Below, one piece after another: positions 35,639-47,767 of a stretch of 64,000 nt of DNA (position 1 is the stretch's first letter; every line of letters starts with the position of its first letter). Both the position numbers and the translations under genes were made by a program. This stretch comes from Acorus gramineus (lineage: Eukaryota; Streptophyta; Magnoliopsida; Acorales; Acoraceae), in contig CM060851.1 of the NCBI GenBank assembly GCA_030737835.1, forward strand, positions 5,112,615 to 5,176,614, written 5' to 3'. Below the pieces are notes generated by a model that saw only the letters and a program-made list of their open reading frames with translations, made no database searches and had not been told where the DNA came from.

Positions 35639-38521
35639 ATGGACGTGAGCGCCGAGGCCCTCCAGACCCTCTCTCAATGCTTCCTCCAAACCCTCTCCCC
35701 CGACGCCGGCCCCCGCCGCTCCGCCGAGTCCTACCTCTCCACCGCCGCCGACTCCCCCGGCTACGCCCTCGCCCTCCTCCGCCTCCTCTCCGACCCATCC
35801 GTCCCCGACCCCGTCCGCGTCGCCTCCGCCGTCCACTTCAAAAACCTCCTCCGCTCCCGCTGGTCCCCCTCCGACGACCACCCCCCCATCTCCGCCGCCG
35901 AGCGCGACCAGATCAAGTCCCTCCTCGTCCGTCTCCTCCTCGACGCCTCCTCCTCCTCTTCCCTCGTCCAGTCCCAGCTCTCCGAGTCCCTCTCCCTCAT
36001 CGGCCGCCACGACTTCCCCTCCAACTGGCCCTCCCTCCTCCCCGAGCTCGTCGCCTCCCTCCACTCCTCCAACAACTACCCCGCCATCAACGGCATCCTT
36101 GGCGCCGCCAACTCCATCTTCAAGAAGTTCCGCTCCGTCGACACCAATGACGTCCGCCGCGACCTCAAGTACTGCCTCGATGGCTTCGCTGCCCCGCTCC
36201 TCGACGTCTTCCTTCGCACCTCCCGCCTCATCTCCTCCGCCGGCCCAGCTTCGCCGCCCGAGGCGGTGAAGCCCCTCTTCGAGTCCCAGCGCCTCTGCTG
36301 CCGCATCTTCTATTCCCTCAACTTCATCGACCTCCCCGAGTACTTCGAGGACCACATGAAGGAGTGGATGACCGAGTTCCGGGCCTACCTCACCACGACG
36401 TACCCTTGGCCCACGATCGGGCCTGTTGTGGATGACCTTCGCGCGGCGGTCTGCGAGAACCTCGGCCTCTACATGGAGAAGTACGAGGAGGACTTCCGCG
36501 ACTATTTGAAGGACTTCGCGTCCTCCGTGTGGGAGCTCCTCCGGTCGGCCTCCCCGCCCGATCAGCTCGCGGTGACGGCGATCAGGTTCCTCACCAAGGT
36601 CAGCACGAGCGTCCACCACTCCCTCTTCAGCTCCCCCGACGTGCTCGGTCCGATCTGTACCGGGATCGTCGTCCCGAACGTGCGGATGCGCGAGGAGGAC
36701 GAGGAGATGTTCGAGTCGAACTACGTGGAGTACGTGCGTCGGGATGTCGAAGGGAGTGATGTTGACACGCGGAGGCGGATCGCATGCGAGCTCTTGAAGG
36801 GGATCGCCGGGAACTACAGGGACCAGGTGAAGGCGATCGTGTCCGCACAGATTGAGGGCATGTTAACAGCATACGCGGCAAACCCTGCCGTGAATTGGAG
36901 GGAGATGGACTGCGCGATCTACCTCGTTGTGGCGCTCGCGCACAAGAAGGGCGGCGGGGTCGTGGCGTCGTCAGACCTCGTCGACGTTGAGGGGTTCTTC
37001 CTGCGCGTGGTGGTCCCAGAGCTCCAGAGCCAGGACGCGAACGTGGTCCCGGTTCTCAAGGCGGACGCGCTCAAATTCTTCATTGTGTTCCGGTCGCAGA
37101 TACCAAAGCACGTCGCGCTCTCGCTCCTCCCTGATGTGGTCCGGCTTCTCGCGCTCGAGAACAATGTGGTTCACTCGTATGCTGCCAGCTGCATTGAGAA
37201 GCTCCTCCTCGTGAAGGACGAGGGGGGTGCCTTGAGATTCACGCCCGCAGATGTTGCCCCGCTCCTCCCGACTCTCATTCCCGCATTGTACAACGCACTC
37301 AAGTTCCCCGATTCACAGGAGAATCAGTATGTGATGAAGTGCATTATGAGGGTTCTGGGTTTCGCAGACGTTGGGGTTGACATCGCAGGGTCGTGTATCA
37401 CGGGATTGACTTTGGTGCTCGACGAGGTGTGTAAGAATCCGAGGAACCCGGTGTTTAACCACTATTTGTTTGAAGCGGTGGCTGCGCTTATCAGACGGTC
37501 CTGCGAGAGGGACCCAGCCTTCGTTGCAGTCTTCGAGGCAAGCCTCTTCCCGGTACTCCAGATGATCCTGACAACTGATGTGAGGGAATTCTGGCCATAT
37601 ACATTCCAAATCTTCGCCCAACTAGTTGAGGTCCATGCCCCGCCGCTTCCCCCAAGTTATATGCATCTCTTTGAGCTCCTTCTCCTTGAGGAGACCTGGA
37701 AGCGACCTGAGGTTGTACCTGCCCTTGTACGGCTGCTTAGGGCGTATCTGCGGAAGTCTCCACACGAGCTCAACCAGGAAGGGAGGCTTGACCGAGTCAT
37801 TGATATATTTAATAGGCTCATCACTTCCTCAAAAACTGAAAGTCTCGGCTTCTACATCATGAACACGCTTATCGAGAACCTTGGGTGGGACATGATCAGT
37901 TCAAAGGCCGGAAAAATATGGACCCTTATATTTGTGAGGCTCCAAAGCCACCAAGCACGGGGATTTGTGAAGTCCCTGATCATATTCATGTCGCTTTTCC
38001 TTGTAAAGCATGGGCCAGCCGCACTTGTGGACTCGATCAATTCGGTCCAGGCCAATGTGTTCTCAGGGATCCTCACACAGTTCTGGATCCCGAATCTTGA
38101 ATCGATCACGGGATTCATTGAGTGGAAGCTGACAGCGGTTGCTTCCACTAGGCTTATTTGTGAGTCTCCGGCACTCTTGGATGGGTCCATGACTGTTATA
38201 TGGGGGAAAATGCTTGACAGTATCGTTAAGCTGCTTGCTCGTCCTGAGGAAGATAGGGTTGAAGATGAGCCAGAGGTACCTGACATAGGTGAGAATGTGG
38301 GCTACACAGCCACTTTTGTCCGTCTCTACAATGCTGGGAAGAAGGAAGAGGACCCTCTCAGGGAGATAAAGGATCCTAGGGAATATCTTGTGAAGTCACT
38401 GATGACACTCTCGGTTCGTTCTCCTGGGCATTACCCAAAAATCATACAGAATTCTTTGGATCAACAGAATCAGGAAGCACTGCTCCAGATTTGCACCGCC
38501 TACAATTGTACCATTGTCTAG
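35639..38521 (+). CDS. CAS: exportin-2 / CAS (CSE1-type importin-alpha re-exporter)
   Basis: A single uninterrupted frame of 960 aa, the usual full length of CAS/CSE1 proteins. It exports importin-alpha from the nucleus with Ran-GTP so that it can be reused for import. The importin-beta N-terminal domain spans about residues 27-100 (RRSAESYL...[17 protein letters not shown]). The Cse1 HEAT-repeat domain follows (e.g. [50 protein letters not shown]). The CAS/CSE C-terminal region covers about 520-960 (e.g. [19 protein letters not shown]). Being intronless matches what I recall of Arabidopsis CAS. Third codon positions are almost all C/G in the first third and mixed in the last third. The ATG context (GATCCATGG) is good. 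Confidence 0.95.
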   Translation: MDVSAEALQTLSQCFLQTLSPDAGPRRSAESYLSTAADSPGYALALLRLLSDPSVPDPVRVASAVHFKNLLRSRWSPSDDHPPISAAERDQIKSLLVRLLLDASSSSSLVQSQLSESLSLIGRHDFPSNWPSLLPELVASLHSSNNYPAINGILGAANSIFKKFRSVDTNDVRRDLKYCLDGFAAPLLDVFLRTSRLISSAGPASPPEAVKPLFESQRLCCRIFYSLNFIDLPEYFEDHMKEWMTEFRAYLTTTYPWPTIGPVVDDLRAAVCENLGLYMEKYEEDFRDYLKDFASSVWELLRSASPPDQLAVTAIRFLTKVSTSVHHSLFSSPDVLGPICTGIVVPNVRMREEDEEMFESNYVEYVRRDVEGSDVDTRRRIACELLKGIAGNYRDQVKAIVSAQIEGMLTAYAANPAVNWREMDCAIYLVVALAHKKGGGVVASSDLVDVEGFFLRVVVPELQSQDANVVPVLKADALKFFIVFRSQIPKHVALSLLPDVVRLLALENNVVHSYAASCIEKLLLVKDEGGALRFTPADVAPLLPTLIPALYNALKFPDSQENQYVMKCIMRVLGFADVGVDIAGSCITGLTLVLDEVCKNPRNPVFNHYLFEAVAALIRRSCERDPAFVAVFEASLFPVLQMILTTDVREFWPYTFQIFAQLVEVHAPPLPPSYMHLFELLLLEETWKRPEVVPALVRLLRAYLRKSPHELNQEGRLDRVIDIFNRLITSSKTESLGFYIMNTLIENLGWDMISSKAGKIWTLIFVRLQSHQARGFVKSLIIFMSLFLVKHGPAALVDSINSVQANVFSGILTQFWIPNLESITGFIEWKLTAVASTRLICESPALLDGSMTVIWGKMLDSIVKLLARPEEDRVEDEPEVPDIGENVGYTATFVRLYNAGKKEEDPLREIKDPREYLVKSLMTLSVRSPGHYPKIIQNSLDQQNQEALLQICTAYNCTIV

Positions 38522-41500
38522 AGTATGTTCAGCTTCCTCACTGATATCTTTGGTTTTTCGTAATGAATCTTTTCAATTTGATTATGCATTCATGTGATCT
38601 CATATTTGGTTTCACTTCTCTTTTTATTTGTTTTGTTACTTGACATATTTATAAGCTAAGTTTGCATCTGGTTGATTGATTGCTTATCTGAGATTTAAAA
38701 TATAAGGCTGAAACGCAAGTATTACTGTGAAGTAGTTCATGTAAGATAATAACTAATGTTCCTTTTGGAGATCCATCATTTTCTTTGTTCGGGGTCATCA
38801 TAACATAAATGAAGCTCCTACCTTTCTATCTCTCTGGAAAAAAAGAAGAAGAGATGATAAATGATCTAGCAATTGCTTGGATGGCTTGGTTTAAAACCTA
38901 ACCTAGGTAACTTGAAATTGTGTATGAGACAAGATGAAGCATTTTCATTTTGTCAAAACTTTTTTAAGAAAGATATATATATTTTTTTTAAACATAACCA
39001 AGGGGGTAACCAGGCGCCCTTTTCATGCACTGTGGTATGTTAGGTTATTAATAATTGTTTAACCTGCGTATGATCACTAAGGCGGTAGAAGATAAAATTC
39101 TGTAGATTTGGGGGGATAAAAGATGGTCCAATAAAGTCCTTCTATAAAATTTAGCCTTATATAGTTGGAGCACCCTGGATTCTGATTTGTCAATTTCATC
39201 GTGCTTATGCTGAAATTCTCTGCAAAGATTCAAGCATCCAAAATGAAGGATCATCTTACTTATCTATCTCCTAACTAACTTTAAAAGAATAACAAATCTG
39301 CTGATTTTTTTGTACACCTGGTGGCTTCTTAACTAAGTTAAGAGGCATACCTTGTGGGAAAACTTTTTAAATGATTGTTTTGTTCATGTTTTGTAACAGA
39401 AAAAATTGAAGAAGTCTGTGCTTGCTTAAAAAAAGTTAAAGAAGAAACAGTTTTTAAAAATTTGGCGATATGACATCACCATAGACATCCTTGAAATGCT
39501 CCAGTTTTCAAGGGAAGTTGGTCAGATAGCTTTGTTGAGCCACATAAAAATGTTTGGAAATCAATTTAGAAAACTGTCTGTGAGCATTGCTTTACCAAAA
39601 ATCCATCAATGATAACCCATTTCACCACCAAAATTTCAAGCCTTTCACTTCATAAATAATGCACGTTCAAGTAAAAGATAATAAATGGAATAATTTTGTA
39701 TTAAGTAATGGAGGCCGAAAGGTCCCTTATATAGTTACAAGATGTACAAACCCTAAAACAGAAAAAGACCAAAATACCCATAACAAAAATTCGAGTGGGC
39801 TGCAGGCCCCCCCCCAGGCTGGAGGGAATAGGCCCAACAACAGGCCTATCCAATAACTCCAATACAAGTAAAAGATAATAAAACAAAACAAACCAACTTG
39901 ACTATCCATGCATCTCACCATCTCTACCTTAAGATAAACCCCTCCTTATTATAGACCAGTTATAGTTTTTAGGTACAGTTAGTTTGAACTAACTCACAAT
40001 TTATGTTTTGATAATGCTTCATTAGTGTTTTTCTTGGTGTTCTGTTTAAATTTGGAACATTTGGGGAATCTTTGTTTACACAAAATTCTATTGCTGTTTA
40101 TTTGTGATGATTTCAAATTGTACCATTCTCATGTTACCCATTGACATATAGAGGGTCCGGCTGTTTTTCTTAAGATTTAATATATTTTCCACTATTATTA
40201 CATATTTTTTAATTACCAGAAAACATGTGCCCGACTTTTCAGGATGTTGGAGAAAAGTTCAATGGATCTTTCAAAATGCAGATGACACATGTCTAACTAT
40301 GGGTTGCTAGAGGTTTTTTTTTTTGTGTGTTATTAACCATTCATATGAATATGATCTCCTCATCCTTAAGGTATAAACCAATTATATGAATATGATGACC
40401 TTCATGTTACCATAAGATAATTTCTATGGGAAATTTCTTGTCATTTGACACCTTGTTGTGTCTGACCCTAGGTTAAGTTGAGTAAACTTAAATGTTACGA
40501 ACGGCAAAAATTTTCACAACAGAAACTCAAAAGTCAAAACAGGAGTGCGAAAATAATGTGTAAATGAGTGCATGAGGTAAAGAAATGATAAATTGGCTTT
40601 GGATATGACAGATGCAGCCTATAGCAAATGCAAGGACTTCTGAAGACCTTGTGGATTCCAATGGCCATCAACAGTAACTGGGTAAAGAAAATGTAAAATA
40701 ATTTGTGAAAAGCTCAGGTGTGACTGTTCCGGTATCCCTTGCTATACCAGGAAAAGCCTAGTACCAAAAATTTAACGAACTAAACCAAATTATGCCATCC
40801 CTCGTTCCTATTTTCGGTTACCACCAAAATGCCAATTTTCCCTAAGAAAACATGTAAATGGTCCAATAAAGAACATCTTGTGTGTTCAGTGAGAGGAATT
40901 TTACATTAATGTTATTCTATCTGCCATTAGTGTATCTAGGTATTGGTCAAATTGCAGAGGAAAAGGACTTATCACAGGTAGAATCATATTTCATAATCCT
41001 ACCATTTTTCCCATCCTTGTCTTGTCTATAATTGAAGTTGGTTGAACCATGGTCCCATCATTTCTTGTTGTGTGTGTCTTTTACTCCTTGAAACTAGGCA
41101 TCTGAAGTGGTGGTGTTGGACTTGCATACAATATTTGGTCATTTGAATATATGACTGAATTGTTTGGTGCTTAGATGTTTGTTCAAACTTTGGTATATTT
41201 TGTGGCACTGATTCCGTTAGGTGAAAGGGCTTCTGTATGCTCTAGAACAATCGAACTATTCTGTAGAGTCCCCTTTTTTTTAGTGAAATTTAGGAGCTTC
41301 TATTGATAGTAATTAGATGCTCCCAAACAAAGGAGAAGAGGGATCCCCATACAAAGGAATAGAAGAAGAAAGATAGGAAAGGAATTAAGAAGATGAATCA
41401 ATTGGAAGTGGGGAGCCCCTTCCACAATTTCCAAGGCTTTAACTCCCAAACTGTAGATTGCATATAATATCCCTTGAGGACATTTAGAATCACATGGATT

Positions 41501-44336
41501 CAAGTTTAAGAAAGATGTTTTTCCTTTGAAGGAAGATGCCATTTAGAAATAAATGATCATAACCCGCATGTTGGTGTATGTGTCTAGGTCTTGAGCCAAT
41601 ACTGATAATTGCTCCATGCTTGAGCAATGATTATGTAGTCTGGTGCATGATATCGTTGTGGTGTGTTCCATGTCATCTAGTAGGCGTACTGCATATGAAT
41701 GCGCGCACCAACTTGTCCTTAATGTTTGCTGGGAATACAAAACTATTTTGAGAACATTGATGAGCATCAATTGATTGTTAAACAAGAGTTTATGGACAAA
41801 ATGTCTGCTCAAACATCAAAGCTGAAGATCTTCAGTATTGCCACATCCTTGTGGATGAAGATTATCAAACTCCCTTGTGTTATGAAATATTATAAACTTA
41901 TGAATCAAGGAGATCATGTAGTTGGTATTTGGACTTAGTTTGGGTCATGTGTCCATGTCAGATATGCATGTGCCCCTTGTGTGATGGTCCATGTCTACAT
42001 CGCTACTACACACGGTCTGTTATCGTGCAATTACATAATGTTCTCTAGCCAACATGTGCATGCTTGTTTGTGTCATTTTTACGGTATGCTAAAACTTTAA
42101 TGCATTAAGAGGTCCTTTAGAATAAAAGGTAAAAATGGCAAAAATGTACCAACAATATCTGTTAGGAACAACTGTTTTGCAGAAAAATCCAACTTAAATC
42201 TTGATGTTTCTTTGAAATTGACTGTTTTCAGAATGATAAAATATATTTTCTTGCCAAAAAATTAGGGTTTACTTTCAGATGTATGCTTAATCTGCAGCTC
42301 TCATTTTTATTTACTGAAGTTTCATTTATATGTTTAATCATGATGTTCATTTCATATTCCTTTACTTATTTTTGTACTCTCTAGAGGATAAATGACTTAC
42401 ATAAAATGTTTTTGATAGTGCAATCATTTATTTTCTTGTCATAATTGACTCGTTACATTATAATGAAAACTGGTAGCTAGTCTACTCTTTCCTTAAAAAA
42501 AAAACCTCTTTTCCTTAAAATTTTTTTTTCTTGCTTTACATGACCACCATAAAACTTAGGGTCCATTATTAGATGGTCAGAGAGTATTAGATAATGTCCT
42601 TGTATAAAATAATGTATGTTTGTGAGAGATAGTGACACTGCCTTTAATTCATTCACACATGAGCCACTCAATGCTGCCCTAATTATTAGAGGAGCTCACT
42701 GAAATTTGTAGTCAATTTAAGCATCTTAATAGTCTGTCCTGTGGAAATTTATTGATGTGTCTTTATTGGATGGTTGAGTCATCAAGAACATTTAAACTGT
42801 GCGACTTTGTTGCTCAACACATTCTATTATCTTCAAGACTTCAACAAACAGGTTAAGACAATGAATGATAATGGAATCCCAGCTTATACTGATCTTATAA
42901 AATTTGGCATTAGTAGGAAGTCTGAAAGCATACATGAAAGATCAAAATAAAAATTAAGATACACCTCCAGAAAATGTTTTTATTATTTCCCTCTTCAGTC
43001 TTCTCTTTGTGTTTACCACGCCATTTCATTTTGGACATAAGCAGATAAGCTCCAGTTCTCTTGTGATGGTTGGTATGCGTCGATGAGAAGGGTATCATCA
43101 ATGTTTAGGCTAACTCACAAAGATTTGCAGTATAGGTCAATTTTCAAGTTCATTGTACTTCTGTGATGATCTCTCAGCTTGCCTGCAACTGTAAGGAATT
43201 GTTGTTTAGGTCAATTCTCTAATTAGGTGGATTTTTTTCTCCTCTAATAGTAATGTCATTTACATAAGCAAGAGACTTGTACATCTGTATTTTTTTTTGA
43301 CCCTGACAAGCTTTGTAAATTTTGATTAACTTCACAATCCTTGAAATTGCATATGCTCATATGTATGCCTGTGAATTACTTTACAGTCCAGCTGTTTGTG
43401 TTTATGCTTTCCAAACAAATCAAATTTATGTAATGTAATCTGAGAATGATTTTTCTCTAATTTTACAGAAATTCTTCAATTTGCTGATGAAAATGTGGAT
43501 TGATGTTTTGGTGTCCAACTGAAGTCTTTGTCAAAGTCAAAACAGATATCAATTGGATGGCATTTGATATGGAAAGAACGTGATGGGTCAGTGAGTTCTC
43601 TCTGCTCTCTCTGTTCATTGAATTGGTCATGCATGTGCATTTAATTGGTGTTGGAAAAGCATTTTCAGAGTATATCAGATGGCATCCAGAGTCAAGTGTC
43701 ATTTCCTCTTTCTTCTTTTTTTCTTTTATTTGCACAATGAATTTCATCATACCTTTATGCTCCCTTTGTCATTGAGTGAGTCGAAACAGCCTCTGAAGTT
43801 TGTCGCGGCTTTTGTTATTGGTAATTCTGAGAAGTGCATGTCACATTTTGTACCTGAGTGATTGTGAAATCATACATGCCTATATTATTCAAATGCTGGA
43901 GCAGTGATTGTCAGAAGTTGTGGTTTATTTGGTTGTATGGATTTAGGGATCCTATCTGGTTTTTCAATTTGCTGTGCATACCGTATCGATTTTTTGGTGA
44001 ACACCCTCTTATAATGTGGTTGGTTGAGGATCATCTTTTAGGCCCCTTTTGACGATAAGCCCCTGTTTGGGTAGTGGAATAGGGTGGAATAATGTTGAAT
44101 AAGTCCAAAAACCTGTTTGTTTGTGAAGAGTGAGTATAGTAGCTACAGCTATGTTAGAAAAGATAGAAAATAATCTTCTAAGCAGGCATACTGCAGGGGG
44201 TATTGTTATCTTTAGAAACCTAGTAAGCTAATCTTGTTATATAACTCACTTTTATTATTGGCTTACATTTGGTATTGTCTATATTTTTTTCCATAAATAT
44301 CAGTTTCACTTCAAGTGAAAATGTGTGGTACTGTAA
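38522..44336. other. long gene-free spacer
   Basis: About 5.8 kb downstream of CAS with no supported exon, tRNA or long frame. It includes an LTR-like fragment at 39640-39835. At 44055 TAAGCCCCTGTTTGGG is a stray Tourist-like left end without a matching right end. Scattered short frames (e.g. 41300-41542, 41543-41938, 43463-44052) lack any recognisable motif. Confidence 0.45.
39640..39835 (-). repeat. possible LTR fragment
   Basis: On the minus strand the segment starts TGTTGGGCCTATTCC and contains a TATA-like CTATATAAGGGACC, the arrangement of a plant LTR promoter. No partner LTR, primer-binding site or target duplication is visible. A truncated or solo LTR is one reading; chance resemblance is another. 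Confidence 0.35.
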
Positions 44337-44790
44337 GCCCCCGTTTGGATACAGAATATAACTTATTCTTGGGCATACAGTTATTCCGGTATAAGTGAGT
44401 ATAAATAAGAATAAATTGATTTTGTGTTTGATTATGTTTTTAATTATTATAGTTGGTAAACATAAGAATAAATGTTTTGTTATTTGAGTAAAATGTGAAT
44501 AAAGTATGGATAAAGATTTATAAAAGGTGAAAAAATAATGATAGTTGATTTGACATGTGATTTATAAAAGGTGATGACAGTTGATTTGTCAGTGAACCCA
44601 TATATTCTTTGGGTGGAACAATCTAGGATAACTTTAATTCAAGGGGTTTGTTGAAATCTATATACCACTTTATACTAATTTATTCTGGCATAATTTATCC
44701 TTGGATATACTGTGTTTTTAAACAATCTAATAAGCTTATTCCGATTTATTCTATTACTTATCTGGTTTTATTCAGCATCCAAATGGGGGC
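44337..44790. mobile_element. Tourist-like MITE with TAA duplication
   Basis: A 454-bp element. The left end is GCCCCCGTTTGGATACAGAA and the complement of the right end is GCCCCCATTTGGATGCTGAA. Both sides are flanked by TAA (44334-44336, 44791-44793), the PIF/Harbinger target triplet. AT-rich, no coding capacity. Confidence 0.85.
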
Positions 44791-44871
44791 TAAAAGAGTA
44801 TATATGAATGATTTATGCATCAAATTTTTTTTTTATTACTTTATGTAAAAGTATTTATTTTAGGAAAATGT

Positions 44872-45115
44872 TAGACTCAATCCTGATTCCAGCTTAAATG
44901 TAGTTTGTATTCTTTTTATTTTTTAAAAATAATATATCTTATCTAATGAGATGTATGCTTTCATAAAAAATAAATTATATATCTTGATGAAGTGTATATA
45001 TGAATTCATTTATCCAATGTGTAATAAAGTTTATAATGAGGTATATACCTCAGTGAGAGAATGTGGCTAATTGATGAGAAAAAAAAAGGTGTAGATCCTA
45101 ATCCTACTAGGTAGT
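44872..45115. repeat. dispersed repeat related to bHLH intron 1 insertion
   Basis: Interior sequence TTTTTAAAAATAATATATCT and ATCTAATGAGATGTATGCTT aligns with 18025-18065. The ends (ATGTTAGACTCAATCC on the left, GGTGTAGATCC on the right) resemble imperfect inverted termini. Approximate limits. Confidence 0.45.
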
Positions 45116-45433
45116 AGCCTAGTAGGTACTAGTTGAACCACTTTTTGAGATGTAGGATTCTAACAGTAAAGATAACTGATTATTGGTGGAAACAAAACAT
45201 GTTTATTGTCAGATAATAAATGATATTTGAATCACTTGTTAGAGAAAATTATTCATGTTGTCACATCTCTTATTATGTTTCAAGTTTTTTAGAGTATATA
45301 TATTTATGACAAAATCAGAAATATATTTTATATTGTTTTTTTTATCTTTTTAATTTGATAAATACTAACATAATCTAGTTACATAATCTAGTAAATATAA
45401 TGGGGTTACAAAAATGATCGGGTGTATTTTTTT

Positions 45434-45563
45434 GGTATATATCTTTTTTGGTGATATGTATATACCTTACAATAATGCAAGGTATATATCTTTTTTGGTG
45501 ATATGTATATACCTTACAATAATGCAAGGTATATATCTTTTTTTGGTGATATGTATATTTTAT
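45434..45563. repeat. 47-bp minisatellite, about 2.7 copies
   Basis: The unit begins GGTATATATCTTTTTTGGTG and repeats at 45434, 45481 and 45528. The first two units are identical, and the third is partial with one extra T. Confidence 0.9.
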
Positions 45564-46052
45564 TAATTTTTTTTTACATTGGTTAAAAGTAAAAAATATA
45601 TTTTTTATTCAAATATATTTTTCATTGGATAAAGTTTGTTATTATTAAAAAAATTAAAATATATGTTACGCGGATTGTCCGTGGGATTCAAGCACGTATC
45701 ATATGGGGCTGTTCACGGAGTTGTTCCTACATTATTCAAGCACGTATCATCACCAGGGATTCAAGATTCATACAGCATCAATTGTGACGTGACTATTCTA
45801 CTTGAATAATGGTATGGATAGTCCAGTAAAAAAAGGGACATTAATATATTTAGTCTATTTTATAATTTTATTTATAATCGGTATACCATTAACATAATAT
45901 AAAGTATGTTTATTTTGTATGAGTATGTACATTACTTTTTTTATAAAAGAATAAATTAAAATGTGTCAGCTCTGCATATGGAAAAAAATAAAAGGCGGTT
46001 GAGATTTTATGATGCTAAAAACCAGTCTGAACGTGATCGGCAAACCTGTTAG

Positions 46053-47107
46053 TAGGCTTGTCAACGGGTCGTGAGTCGACCTAGACCTGACATAATGCGT
46101 AAAATACCCGATCAAAAGGAATCGAGACTCGACATGGACTTGATTCGAAGAACCCGATCATATAAACGGGGTGGGTCTGGGTCTACTCCAACCCGATCCC
46201 ATGGACCCATTGGACTTTAATACTATTTTAGGTGTAGGCTAGGAATTCTAGTAATAACTAATAACCCTTCCTCTTTTTATTTATTTATATATTTATTTTT
46301 TTATTTATGAGCCAATCCAAGCCCACTGTATCCACTATATCAATAACCAATTGAGTGCTGCTACACTCAATTTTTTTCTCAGTCCAAAACACAGATCTAT
46401 ACACTCAATTACAGATTCAATTTAAGCATATACATCATTAGATGATGTATATATCTCACTACATTTTTTTTTACACTTACTAGAAATGAGTTCATTCAAC
46501 TCAAAAATAAAGCGATATGCACTTTTTATTGAAACATATACCTCATTAGATGATGTTTACTATTTTCAAAATAATGAAAACATGTGAGGTCTGAGTTTTG
46601 ATCAGTGAATATAACTGAGTGTATCATTTTTTATAACCAAATAAGTGAAATAACCCACCCAAGCCCACTGTATCAATAACCAAAAAAGTGAATAACCCAC
46701 CCAAGCCCACTGTATCAAATCCCAAACAAAAAACCCTAGCAATCCCCAATTTTCCTAGGCCTCCTCCTCTCTCTCAAGTATTGACGCTGCAACAAAAGCC
46801 CTAACAAACCCTCAGCCTCCTTTCTCTCAACTGAGCCATTCTCCCTCTCTTGACTCTCGACGCCGCAACAAACGCCCTCTCTCGCCTCCTCTCTCTCTCG
46901 ACATTGAGTTGCCGACCCCAAGCCCGCCACAACCCGACACTCTCCCTTCGGTTATTTTTTATAACAATGATTTTACACGAATGTTTGTTGTTCTCGGGTC
47001 GACCAAGCCCTGATCCTAATCCGTCAGGTCCGGGTCCTACATTCCTGGGTCTGATGGATCCAAGCTCGGGTCGGGCCTGAGTTCACCCTAACCTATTGAT
47101 AGGCCTA
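46053..47107. mobile_element. non-autonomous hAT element with 8-bp TSD and captured gene-like segment
   Basis: The perfect octamer CCTGTTAG flanks both ends (46045-46052, 47108-47115). The left end TAGGCTTGTCAACGGG and the complement of the right end TAGGCCTATCAATAGG are imperfect inverted repeats, typical of plant hAT MITEs. Subterminal regions are rich in CCCGA/GGGTC motifs. The 1055-bp body has no transposase. About 46730-46945 is CT-rich and resembles a plant 5' leader (AAACCCTAGC, then CTCTCTC tracts) with an internal imperfect duplication (GACGCTGCAACAAA / GACGCCGCAACAAA). This looks like captured host sequence. Another repeat related to 44872 lies at 46380-46650. Confidence 0.8.
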
Positions 47108-47115
47108 CCTGTTAG

Positions 47116-47708
47116 GCCATCCAACGTAGTTGGACATTGGGTGGATATGCCTGGATCCAACCCGATTAAACATCGGATGACTAAGTTTAGGAGACCACAT
47201 AAATTATTTTGGAATTTATAACTATTAGTCTATTACTGTATCGATGAATAATAAAATAATTTTCTATTTAGTTATATTTTTTAATTATTTTATTTAGAAA
47301 CGCAATAATAAATTTTTTATTGTTCGATCTATTATAAATAAGTAGTAGATAAAAAATAAATAAAATCGAGAAAGAACTTTTAATATCATATGTTTTAAAT
47401 TTTAAAATAGCAAATATTTACTTTGATAAAAAAAGTGTATAGTTCCATTACGAATGGAATTAACTCATTTTAAATCAATTATACAACTCAACGAGTGTTG
47501 TTACACTCAATCTTTTTAATAATCTTAAATTCAATCTTATATACCTTATTAATTCCATATATTTTACCATAACGAGTTATATATCTCATTAAATTTTTTT
47601 ATGTAAATAAAATTATTAAATTCATCAGAGTATATACTTTACGTGCTATAAAATTCATCAGAGTATATACTTCAATTCAATGATGTATATAACAAAGAAA
47701 AACAAAAA
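47116..47708. other. AT-rich spacer
   Basis: Contains 'gttgttacactcaatcttttt' and 'gagttatatatctcattaaa', which resemble 46370-46480 and extend the same dispersed repeat family. No gene is seen. Confidence 0.4.
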
Positions 47709-47747
47709 TATGTGAAGACTAGACTACGTTTGTGATGACTAATAAAA
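47709..47747 (+). repeat. 39-bp direct repeat, left copy
   Basis: Begins TATGTGAAGACTAG. It matches 51908-51946 with two mismatches in 39 bp, and the two copies bracket the composite element between them. Too long for an ordinary target-site duplication. Confidence 0.8.
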
Positions 47748-47767
47748 AAAACAATAATGATTCTTGT

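Noticed and set aside
35615-36619. 334-codon open frame on the minus strand opposite the start of CAS
   Set aside because: It lies antisense to a highly GC-rich coding region, where stops are rare on both strands. Its Gly/Glu-rich, low-complexity product is what antisense GC-rich codons give.
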